From an uncultured Selenomonadales bacterium (lineage in GTDB: Bacteria > Bacillota_C > Negativicutes > Selenomonadales > Selenomonadaceae), in assembly GCA_946407175.1 (NCBI GenBank), contig CAMJNB010000047.1, positions 1 to 7,862 of the forward strand: 7,862 nucleotides of DNA, read 5' to 3'. Of this stretch, positions 1 through 4,881 are shown piece by piece. The position numbers and the translations under genes are program-made. How positions within the stretch are numbered: position 1 is the first letter of the stretch; each line of letters starts with the position of its first letter. A model generated the notes under the pieces. The model searched no databases, had not been told where the DNA came from, and saw nothing but the letters and a program-made list of their open reading frames with translations.

Positions 1-771
1 AAAGTTGCCGTCAAACTTCATACCGGCGAAAAACACGGTCCCAACATTTTGCCGCGCGACATGGTCAAAGACTTCATGGCGCAGGTACCCGACAGCGCTA
101 TTGTCGAATGCAACACGCTTTATCAAGGCGACCGTTTCACGACGGAAGGACACCGCGACACGTTAAAGGTAAACGGCTGGACTTTCTGCGACGTTGACAT
201 TATGGACGAAAATGAAGAGACAGTCAGTCTGCCGGTACGCAACGGTTTCCATTTGAAAGAAGTTGCAATGGGCGGACATATGGTAAACTACGATTCCATG
301 ATAGTCTTAACCCATTTCAAAGGACATTATATGGCAGGCATGGGCGGAAGTATGAAGAATATTGCAATAGGTTGCGCGTCCGGTCATCTCGGTAAAGCTC
401 AAGTTCACGGCGTCGACCCCAATAACGTGCCGGAAGATTTTTATTTCATGGAGCTTATGGCGGACAGCGCGGCGGCGACGTGTCAATATTTCGGCAAGCA
501 CATCGTCTTCATTAACGTTATGCGCAGACTCAGCGTCGATTGTGACTGCGCGGGCGTGACGGCGGCTGAACCTACTATGGCTGATATCGGTATTGCCGCG
601 TCGACAGACATTCTTGCAGTGGATCAAGCTTGCATTGATATGATTTACAATGCCGCCGACAGTCACGACTTGAAAGAACGCATTGAAAGTCGCGTCGGTA
701 TGCGTCAACTTTCTGCAATGGCTGAAAAAGGTCTCGGCAATCCGCAGTACGAAATTATTGAGATTGACTGA
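1..771 (+). CDS. DUF362 domain-containing protein, 5'-truncated by window edge
   Basis: The reading frame is open from the first base, giving 256 residues before a TGA stop; the true start lies to the left. The opening VAVKLHTGEKHGPN matches the N-terminal VAVKxHxGE signature of DUF362 proteins. THFKGHYMAGMGGSMKN and the later DCDC followed by a DIGIAAS segment and AVDQACIDMIY are also typical of the family. The two cysteines of DCDC, with C-terminal residues, are plausible Fe-S ligands, but I see no separate ferredoxin CxxCxxC repeat in this part. The biochemical role of the family is poorly defined; several members are annotated as Fe-S proteins. The gene converges on the minus-strand operon to its right and shares a terminator with it. 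Family assignment is confident; function is unknown. Confidence 0.88.
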   Translation, partial: KVAVKLHTGEKHGPNILPRDMVKDFMAQVPDSAIVECNTLYQGDRFTTEGHRDTLKVNGWTFCDVDIMDENEETVSLPVRNGFHLKEVAMGGHMVNYDSMIVLTHFKGHYMAGMGGSMKNIAIGCASGHLGKAQVHGVDPNNVPEDFYFMELMADSAAATCQYFGKHIVFINVMRRLSVDCDCAGVTAAEPTMADIGIAASTDILAVDQACIDMIYNAADSHDLKERIESRVGMRQLSAMAEKGLGNPQYEIIEID

Positions 772-841
772 TAACGTCTGCAATTCAGCGTGGCGAAAAA
801 TATTTGAGTCAGCAATATCATAAATATTTAATTCGGTAACT

Positions 842-881
842 ATAAAAAATCCCGCCTGATTTTAGACGGGATAATTTTTTT
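842..881. terminator. Bidirectional rho-independent terminator
   Basis: Stem arms cccgcct (851-857) and agacggg (864-870) enclose a six-base loop. Read on the minus strand the single mismatch becomes a G-U pair and the hairpin is followed by ATTTTTTAT. On the plus strand it is followed by ATAATTTTTTT. It lies between two convergent genes, so it can end the DUF362 transcript and the RiPP operon alike. Confidence 0.82.
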
Positions 882-902
882 GCGTAAATTTTTAGGTCAA
901 AA

Positions 903-1076
903 TTACTTATTATCTGCGCGGCGATTAAGCGCCTGCGTATGCGTCGAATCGATAGCAATTTTACCACGCGCTAATCCGAGTGCAACACCGGCGGCAAAAG
1001 CTTGGGCTACGGCAGGGAAAACTCCGCGCCCCGAATCGTCATTTGTGACGGTAGGCTTTTTGTACATTTCTTTCAA
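903..1076 (-). CDS. Putative RiPP precursor peptide 3
   Basis: A 57-residue peptide beginning MKEMYKKPTVTN and ending NRRADNK. The first 12 residues match the starts of the two other small peptides of this operon (consensus MKExYx[RK]PxVxN). The YxxP element is like the leader motif that RRE domains recognise in lasso-peptide systems. The rest is an acidic/glycine linker (DDSGRG), an Ala/Val/Gly-rich stretch at about residues 19-42 holding the Ala-Arg pair at 36-37, then a polar tail. There is no Cys or Trp. The TTG start is chosen because GGAGTGA, which overlaps the stop of the PqqD-like gene, lies at ideal spacing and because it aligns the leader with peptides 1 and 2. The first 17 bases, TTGAAAGAAATGTACAA, are identical to peptide 1, which indicates gene duplication. 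Last gene before the terminator. Precursor role is inferred. Confidence 0.75.
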   Translation of the reverse strand: MKEMYKKPTVTNDDSGRGVFPAVAQAFAAGVALGLARGKIAIDSTHTQALNRRADNK

Positions 1077-1081
1077 ACCAA

Positions 1082-1088
1082 TCACTCC
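1082..1088 (-). promoter_or_regulatory. Ribosome binding site fixing the TTG start of precursor 3
   Basis: On the minus strand GGAGTGA is formed by the last codons and stop of the PqqD-like gene. The GGAG core lies 8 bases before the TTG at 1076, so translation of precursor 3 is probably coupled to that gene. Confidence 0.7.
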
Positions 1089-1360
1089 AAGTACAAAATT
1101 TGTTTCCACTGCAAATCACGAATCATATCGACGAGGTCTACTTCCAATGCCTCTTCGTCAACATCGTACTTTTGCAAAAACTTATCTTTAATTTCATTGA
1201 CGGTAGCGTTGCCGTCCGCCGAATTTATGAAAAATGCCGCCGTAGCGTTCAAGTAATACATTGACAGAGTTTCCGCGCAAATTATCAAAATGTCTTCGTT
1301 CATACGCTTTTTAACATAGGCGGCGACGGGAACTTTATCTTTTATCCATTCAAATACCAT
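1082..1360 (-). CDS. PqqD-like peptide chaperone (RRE domain)
   Basis: A 92-residue protein, the usual size of stand-alone PqqD proteins. It shows the family pattern: an N-terminal beta segment (DILIICAETLSMYYLNATAA, about residues 22-41), the YxLNxTAA-like turn, then SADGNATVNEI, the usual DGxxTVxEI, and a helical C-terminus with DLVDMIRDL. Such domains (RiPP recognition elements) bind the precursor leader and deliver it to the modifying enzyme, here most likely the radical SAM protein encoded at 1749-2789. The ATG follows the TAA of precursor 2 with no base between; its ribosome binding site, GGAG, lies inside the end of that gene. It sits between two precursor genes rather than next to the enzyme gene, which is unusual. 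Family call is confident from the pattern; partner is inferred. Confidence 0.85.
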   Translation of the reverse strand: MVFEWIKDKVPVAAYVKKRMNEDILIICAETLSMYYLNATAAFFINSADGNATVNEIKDKFLQKYDVDEEALEVDLVDMIRDLQWKQILYLE

Positions 1361-1522
1361 TTACTTTTTCTCCAAAATTTTAAAGCCGTCTTTTTTTTCA
1401 ATGGGAGCTGCGTCAAAAAATTTGCGAGCTAATGCAGCGAGTACAGGTGAAGCTGTTATAACAGTAGGATGTGCAATCTCAGCCAAATTTGTAACGATAG
1501 GGCGAAAATATTTTTCTTTCAT
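1361..1522 (-). CDS. Putative RiPP precursor peptide 2 (small, easily missed)
   Basis: A 53-residue peptide starting MKEKYFRPIVTN and ending KILEKK, translated by hand from the sequence. The start is an ATG preceded by AGGAGTG six bases away, the best ribosome binding site in the operon. The leader matches precursors 1 and 3 at M1, K2, E3, Y5, the basic residue 7, P8, V10 and N12. The middle (AHPTVITASPVLAALARKFF) is hydrophobic and Ala-rich, with the Ala-Arg pair at 32-33; the tail is Lys-rich. There is no Cys or Trp, so a thioether is impossible. It starts 12 bases after the stop of precursor 1 and its TAA directly abuts the ATG of the PqqD-like gene. Precursor function is inferred from the leader and the context. 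Confidence 0.75.
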   Translation of the reverse strand: MKEKYFRPIVTNLAEIAHPTVITASPVLAALARKFFDAAPIEKKDGFKILEKK

Positions 1523-1534
1523 CAAAATCACTCC

Positions 1535-1729
1535 TTAATTAGAATTGCGGTGCGAAATGCCCGGCAATTTATTCACGGGTGACGCCTTAATCGCGTGAGT
1601 AACTTTGCGAGCCGTAGCGTAACCTGCCATGCCTGCCGCCGCCGCAGCTACAACGCCTAAAGGAATTAAGCCCAAATTGTCCATAAGATCCGAATTTACA
1701 ACAATCGGACGCTTGTACATTTCTTTCAA
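1535..1729 (-). CDS. Putative RiPP precursor peptide 1
   Basis: A 64-residue peptide starting MKEMYKRPIVVN. After the shared leader comes a short acidic segment (SDLMDN), then a strongly hydrophobic Gly/Ala-rich stretch at about residues 19-40 (LGLIPLGVVAAAAAGMAGYA) with GxxxG-like spacing, an Ala-Arg pair at 40-41, and a basic, His-containing tail ending SHRNSN. It has no Cys or Trp. The hydrophobic stretch could cross a membrane or form a bacteriocin-like core. The TTG start is preferred to the ATG three codons later because GAGGTG lies 7 bases upstream and because it gives the same leader as the other two peptides. It follows the radical SAM gene by 19 bases. Precursor identity is inferred; no homologue is recognised by name. 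Confidence 0.75.
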   Translation of the reverse strand: MKEMYKRPIVVNSDLMDNLGLIPLGVVAAAAAGMAGYATARKVTHAIKASPVNKLPGISHRNSN

Positions 1730-1736
1730 TGCAATT

Positions 1737-1744
1737 CACCTCTT
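1737..1744 (-). promoter_or_regulatory. Ribosome binding site fixing the TTG start of precursor 1
   Basis: Minus-strand AAGAGGTG lies 7 bases before the TTG at 1729, in the 19-base gap after the radical SAM gene. The ATG at 1720 would be too far from it. Confidence 0.65.
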
Positions 1745-1748
1745 AAAA

Positions 1749-2789
1749 TTAAAGTGCAATATCAATATCAACGTGATTTTTAACGTTGCTGGTCTGGCTG
1801 TCTTCGTCGATTGAATCGATATATTTTTTTACTTCCGGCAAGTGCCAAGCGTCAATGCCCTTTTCAAGCCAAATTTCTTTGACGGATTTTTCAAGGACGT
1901 TGCCGATTATGAAAGGCGCCATGCAGTCAATGCGAAAATCGCCGTTGGGTCTTATGATGCCACCGGAATTTACTTCTGCAACGTAGCGATCCATCTGCGC
2001 TTTAAGTGACGCCGAACGCTGAATGGTAATTTTGCCTTGATATTTTTGAGTAAGCTCCTCAATCTGCGCGTACATGAAATTTTTTTGCTCATCGTCCAAA
2101 ATAATTTCGGCATTGTTATAGGCGCGACCACTGGGCAAAACTTCGCCGAGAATGATTGAGTTTGCGCCGAGTTTGTAGGAAAGTTGTACCATATCTTCAA
2201 TTTTTGAAATATTGCCAGGCGTGACGGTATGCGCAATGACAAGCGGTATACCTGCGTCACTGATTTCAAGTGCGCCGTTGCAAGCCCTTTCAAAACTGCC
2301 TTTCACGCCGCGAAAGCTGTCATGTATTTCAGCCGTCGAGCCGTCAATGGAAATTTGAAACCAGAAGAAACGGTATTTTGCAAAACGTTTAACTTTTTCT
2401 TTTGTCATCAAAAGCGCATTGGATATCACAACGAAACTTGTACCGTCGTCGTGCAAAATGTCCATAATGTCAAAAAGTTTGTCGCCGAGAATCAACGGTT
2501 CCCCGCCGGAAATAATGCATTGAAAAATGCCGCCGTCACTAACAATTTGCCGCGAAAGTTCGCACCATTTTTCAGGCGTCATCAAAGTTTCTCTGTCGGC
2601 GTCGCCGGAGCGATTGTAGCAATGTTTGCAAGCTAAGTTACATTGTCCGGTAAGTTCAAACTGCAACGTAATTGGGTAAGTCATTTTGGTAGGGTACGCG
2701 CCGGAATTTTGCAGGACGTTTAAGTTTGTCCTTATAACCTGCAAATTCCTTTCGTCCAGCGTCCGGTACTTTTTCACGTAATTTTTCAA
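1749..2789 (-). CDS. Radical SAM peptide-modifying enzyme with degenerate SPASM tail
   Basis: A 346-residue radical SAM enzyme. The 4Fe-4S/SAM motif is CNLACKHC (C50, C54, C57); SGGEP at 94-98 is the SAM-binding loop, and QISIDG (145-150) and FRGVKGSFERA are typical of the SPASM peptide-maturase branch. The C-terminus begins like a SPASM domain (IDCMAPFIIGNV at 288-298, then EIW) but has only one cysteine, C289. The usual CxxC...CxxxC ligands are missing and the protein ends in an acidic, Cys-free tail. The auxiliary clusters are therefore probably absent or incomplete. The start is TTG, overlapping the YkgJ-like stop as TTGA; a GTG four codons later is the alternative. Context (RRE protein and three leader-bearing peptides downstream) points to RiPP maturation. 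Cys-free substrates exclude thioethers, leaving epimerisation, C-C or C-O crosslinks or similar chemistry. Confidence 0.88.
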   Translation of the reverse strand: MKNYVKKYRTLDERNLQVIRTNLNVLQNSGAYPTKMTYPITLQFELTGQCNLACKHCYNRSGDADRETLMTPEKWCELSRQIVSDGGIFQCIISGGEPLILGDKLFDIMDILHDDGTSFVVISNALLMTKEKVKRFAKYRFFWFQISIDGSTAEIHDSFRGVKGSFERACNGALEISDAGIPLVIAHTVTPGNISKIEDMVQLSYKLGANSIILGEVLPSGRAYNNAEIILDDEQKNFMYAQIEELTQKYQGKITIQRSASLKAQMDRYVAEVNSGGIIRPNGDFRIDCMAPFIIGNVLEKSVKEIWLEKGIDAWHLPEVKKYIDSIDEDSQTSNVKNHVDIDIAL

Positions 2790-3058
2790 ATTAGGTGTTC
2801 ACGCTCCTTTATTTTTTTGCAAAGGCTTTTCATCATATTGTGAAATTCGGTTACCGTCATATCCGAGAAAAAATTTTCGTAAAAATATTTTCCGTCACAA
2901 AATTTCGGACGATTATCATAAATCTTGCACAAATTTTTTTCCGTGAGATTTTTGCAAACGCCGTCGCCTCTGTCAAAAACTTTCATCTCTTCGATTAAGT
3001 CGACGTGCAGGCAACAGCCTCCGCAACATTCGCAAGGGTAGGGATAATATTTTTCCAT
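2786..3058 (-). CDS. YkgJ-like cysteine-cluster protein
   Basis: A 90-residue protein with nine cysteines. CECCGGCC occupies residues 9-16, followed by C35, C44 and C54 in KNLCKIYDNRPKFC, and C80. The N-terminal Cys group followed by CxIYxxRPxxC is the signature of the YkgJ / CxxCxxCC family, proposed to chelate zinc or iron. The family's reaction is not established. The stop codon overlaps the TTG start of the radical SAM gene (TTGA), so the two are translationally coupled. This suggests it serves that enzyme, for example in metal or cluster supply, or acts on the same peptide. It starts 17 bases after the regulator gene with only a weak ribosome binding site (GGTG), so its translation may also be coupled to the gene before it. 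Confidence 0.82.
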   Translation of the reverse strand: MEKYYPYPCECCGGCCLHVDLIEEMKVFDRGDGVCKNLTEKNLCKIYDNRPKFCDGKYFYENFFSDMTVTEFHNMMKSLCKKIKEREHLI

Positions 3059-3075
3059 TTAGCACCGTAATTTCA

Positions 3076-3453
3076 TCAGCTGTAAGATTTATCCATTTCG
3101 GCAATCATATCGTCTAGGTCTGAATTAAGGCGTTTAACTTCGTCGAAAAAACTTTTTATTTCATCAAGCTGTTGCCGTATTTCTTTTATCGATTTTTCCA
3201 TGTCTTTTAATTCGACGAGTATGGATAAGTCCACTTTCAACGCTTTTGAAATTTGAATCAACAGCGGCAGGGAAATTGCCTTGCTTGTCGAGCCGCTTTC
3301 AATCTGCGAAAGGTAATTTTTATTTATGCTGACTCTTTCGGCAAGTTGCGCCTGCGTCAAATTGCGCATCTTGCGAAAATATTGTATACGCAGTCCGATA
3401 TACTGAAGTTCCTTGCTGCAATCGCTTGTTATCGGCGCAATTTTCTCTCCCAC
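3076..3453 (-). CDS. XRE-family transcriptional regulator with coiled-coil tail
   Basis: A 125-residue DNA-binding protein. Residues 18-80 form a classic XRE/Cro helix-turn-helix (LRIQYFRKMRNLTQAQLAER, then VSINKNYLSQIESG). Residues about 82-120 are charged and heptad-like (KDMEKSIKEIRQQLDEIK), predicting a coiled coil for dimerisation. The start is GTG with a strong AGGAGG ribosome binding site 7 bases upstream. It is the first gene of the RiPP operon and lies directly downstream of an extended -10 promoter, so autoregulation of the operon is likely but inferred. I see no ligand- or peptide-sensing domain other than the coiled coil; a TPR domain as in Rgg/PlcR regulators is absent. Confidence 0.85.
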   Translation of the reverse strand: MGEKIAPITSDCSKELQYIGLRIQYFRKMRNLTQAQLAERVSINKNYLSQIESGSTSKAISLPLLIQISKALKVDLSILVELKDMEKSIKEIRQQLDEIKSFFDEVKRLNSDLDDMIAEMDKSYS

Positions 3454-3476
3454 AAAAATTCCTCCTCACAAGTTAA

Positions 3477-3485
3477 ATTCTAACA
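3477..3485 (-). promoter_or_regulatory. Extended -10 promoter of the RiPP operon
   Basis: The minus strand reads TGTTAGAAT, an extended -10 element (TGn plus TAGAAT, five of six consensus bases). No good -35 box is found 17 bases upstream, as expected for the extended type. Transcription would begin near 3470, leaving a short leader with the AGGAGG site of the regulator gene. Candidate only. Confidence 0.45.
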
Positions 3486-3489
3486 TAAT

Positions 3490-3546
3490 CAAATTAAAAA
3501 GAGTGTACCTTGTAGCGGGATTTTTCAACCGCGCAGATACACTTTT
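3490..3546 (-). terminator. Probable terminator of the lipoprotein gene
   Basis: On the minus strand an outer stem (AGTGTA 3543-3538 with TACACT 3507-3502) and an inner stem (GCGG with CCGC, 3532-3529 and 3518-3515) flank internal loops. They are followed by CTTTTTAATTT. The position between the lipoprotein stop and the regulator promoter fits a terminator that isolates the RiPP operon. The interrupted stem lowers confidence. Confidence 0.45.
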
Positions 3547-3575
3547 ACATTTAAATTTGAAATGTTTCGTACGAA
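3547..3575. repeat. Two adjacent palindromes after the lipoprotein gene
   Basis: ACATTT (3547-3552) and AAATGT (3560-3565) form an inverted repeat with a seven-base centre. It is followed at once by the perfect 10-base palindrome TTCGTACGAA (3566-3575), which touches the lipoprotein stop codon. They may be regulator-binding sites or part of a 3' structure; no function can be assigned from sequence alone. Confidence 0.4.
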
Positions 3576-4436
3576 TTATTTTGCCGTGACTGCGGAAGAA
3601 ATTATGTCGGCGTCCGTGAATGTTACGGGATTGATAAGCATAAACGCTGACGCAGAAATTATCGCCGCTAAAAGTCCCGCGCATATTTTCATGTAAAAAA
3701 TATTTTTAGCCGATTCGCCTTCAGCATTATCAGCTTGATTTTCAGTTTGCTTTTGAGACTTTCGCAAAAAATAAATCATTGAGCCGAGTAAAATTATAAT
3801 CACGGCTAAAGTCACGGCAATTTTTTCTTTGTGCCAAATTCTGAATTGAACCTGCACGGAAACATCTTTGCCGCTTGTAATGGACGAGGCTAAATTCCAA
3901 CTCAAAGTTTTGTTGTCATTTGAAACGTGTTGCGCATTATTTTTTTCCGCCGCGTAGGGAAGATTTATCACCATGTCGAATTTAATCTGCGGCATCATAG
4001 ATTGAACAAGCGTGTTGTCGAGATATTCTTCGCTGTCCTCCGGCGCCTCTGAAAGGAAATCGAAACTGTACGCGTCGAAAAACCAGCCTTTACGCTGTTG
4101 AATACCTTTCGCCTTGCCGGTTTTACTGCCGAAAATGTCAATCTTCTGCGCGGCGAACTGTTCAATACTCTGATACTGCGTAGTAATTCTGTAGCCGGAC
4201 ATGTTGCCGCTTGAAACGGGAGAAATTTCAGTCGCGCGGTTACTGCGCTCCATGTCATTTTTCCAACCTTCTATGTGTTCGCGCAGAATCGGCACGCCCA
4301 TAATTTCGGTGTTCAGCGTGACTTTGCCGCTGTCGTCAATCGCCAAATTTGATTCGGCTTGAAAGCAACCTGCGCTGAAAAGACTTGCAAACGTCACCAG
4401 CATGACGCCGAAAATTTTTATAAAATTATTTTTCAT
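3576..4436 (-). CDS. Membrane-anchored lipoprotein, DUF3153/LppM-like
   Basis: A 286-residue envelope protein. Residues 1-24 are a lipoprotein signal: a basic N-terminus (MKNNFIKIF), a hydrophobic core, and LFSAGC with C24 as the lipidated cysteine. The extracytoplasmic part (about 25-203) starts with NLAIDDSGKVTLNTEI, resembling the opening strands of DUF3153 (LppM) proteins. Two hydrophobic segments follow at about 206-224 and 250-269, joined by a polar loop (KSQKQTENQADNAEGES). A lipid anchor together with two membrane segments is uncommon. The ATG has GGAG 7 bases upstream. The gene is divergent from ridA with only 30 bases between the two starts, so their promoters must lie partly in each other's coding ends. 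Family assignment is tentative; function unknown. Confidence 0.7.
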   Translation of the reverse strand: MKNNFIKIFGVMLVTFASLFSAGCFQAESNLAIDDSGKVTLNTEIMGVPILREHIEGWKNDMERSNRATEISPVSSGNMSGYRITTQYQSIEQFAAQKIDIFGSKTGKAKGIQQRKGWFFDAYSFDFLSEAPEDSEEYLDNTLVQSMMPQIKFDMVINLPYAAEKNNAQHVSNDNKTLSWNLASSITSGKDVSVQVQFRIWHKEKIAVTLAVIIILLGSMIYFLRKSQKQTENQADNAEGESAKNIFYMKICAGLLAAIISASAFMLINPVTFTDADIISSAVTAK

Positions 4437-4466
4437 TTTTCAACTCCATTGAAAGGGGAAATTTTT

Positions 4467-4844
4467 ATGCAGATTATTCACACTGAAAAAGCACCGGCGG
4501 CGGTCGGTCCGTACAGTCAGGCAGTCGAACACGGCGGCATGGTTTACACGTCAGGACAAATTGCGATTAATCCCGCACAGGGTAAAATTGTTGCGGCAGA
4601 TATCGCGGGACAGGCGGAGCAGTGCTGTAAAAATATCGGCGAAGTTTTGAACGCGGCTGGTACGAATTTTTCTAACGTCGTCAAGACAACTTGCTTTTTG
4701 GCGGATATTGATGACTTTAAAACTTTCAACGCGGTTTATGAAAAATATTTTGTCAGCAAACCTGCGCGAAGTTGCGTCGCCGTGAAAGATTTACCTGCAG
4801 GCGCACTCTGTGAAATTGAAGTCATCGCCGTGACTAAGGTCTAG
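4467..4844 (+). CDS. ridA: RidA family enamine/imine deaminase
   Basis: A 125-residue protein, full length for the YjgF/YER057c/UK114 (RidA) family. RidA hydrolyses reactive 2-aminoacrylate and related enamines/imines made by PLP enzymes, releasing ammonia and the keto acid, and so protects PLP enzymes in the cytoplasm. Family features visible are GPYSQAV at 14-20, YTSGQIAINP at 27-36, the NIGEVLNAAG helix, and the C-terminal signature with the substrate-binding Arg in PARSCVAV (R101) plus ALCEIE. The ATG at 4467 is chosen because AAGGGG lies just upstream and because the protein then starts where family members usually do; the frame is open further left but that part does not resemble the family. 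It is the only complete plus-strand gene, divergent from the lipoprotein and convergent with the glutaredoxin-like gene. Confidence 0.93.
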   Translation: MQIIHTEKAPAAVGPYSQAVEHGGMVYTSGQIAINPAQGKIVAADIAGQAEQCCKNIGEVLNAAGTNFSNVVKTTCFLADIDDFKTFNAVYEKYFVSKPARSCVAVKDLPAGALCEIEVIAVTKV

Positions 4845-4880
4845 GGATTAGGTGTTAGGTTTTAGGGATTAGCTGCTAAT
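4842..4880. repeat. TTAGG-type short repeats and small palindrome
   Basis: The spacer between two convergent genes contains tagggattag twice, with ttagg/gttagg units between, overlapping the ridA stop. It ends in ATTAGCTGCTAAT (4868-4880), a palindrome that can form a five-base stem followed by TTTA. It may act as a weak terminator; otherwise it looks like a short degenerate tandem repeat. Confidence 0.4.
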
Positions 4881-4881
4881 T

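Noticed and set aside
307..783. 158-codon frame antisense to the DUF362 gene
   Set aside because: It mirrors a convincing conserved gene on the plus strand, resembles no family I know and has no good ribosome binding site.
1077..1109. N-terminal extension of precursor 3 by METNFVLGVIG
   Set aside because: These codons overlap the end of the PqqD-like gene and lack a ribosome binding site; the TTG at 1076 aligns the leader with the other precursors.
1745..1775. Internal promoter before precursor 1 (TTGATA, 17 bases, TTTTAA)
   Set aside because: The -10 matches only three of six consensus bases; the neighbouring TTTAAT has the wrong spacing.
3059..3077. Five-codon frame MKLRC between the regulator and the YkgJ-like gene
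   Set aside because: It is too short to support as a gene, although its TGATG and TAAATG junctions could aid coupling.
903..3453. Lasso peptide cluster, because of the YxxP leader motif
   Set aside because: No asparagine-synthetase-like cyclase or transglutaminase-like leader peptidase is present.
903..3453. Sactipeptide or ranthipeptide cluster
   Set aside because: All three precursors lack cysteine, so thioether formation is impossible.
4359..4466. 36-codon N-terminal extension of RidA
   Set aside because: It overlaps the start of the divergent lipoprotein gene and does not resemble RidA; the ATG at 4467 has AAGGGG upstream.
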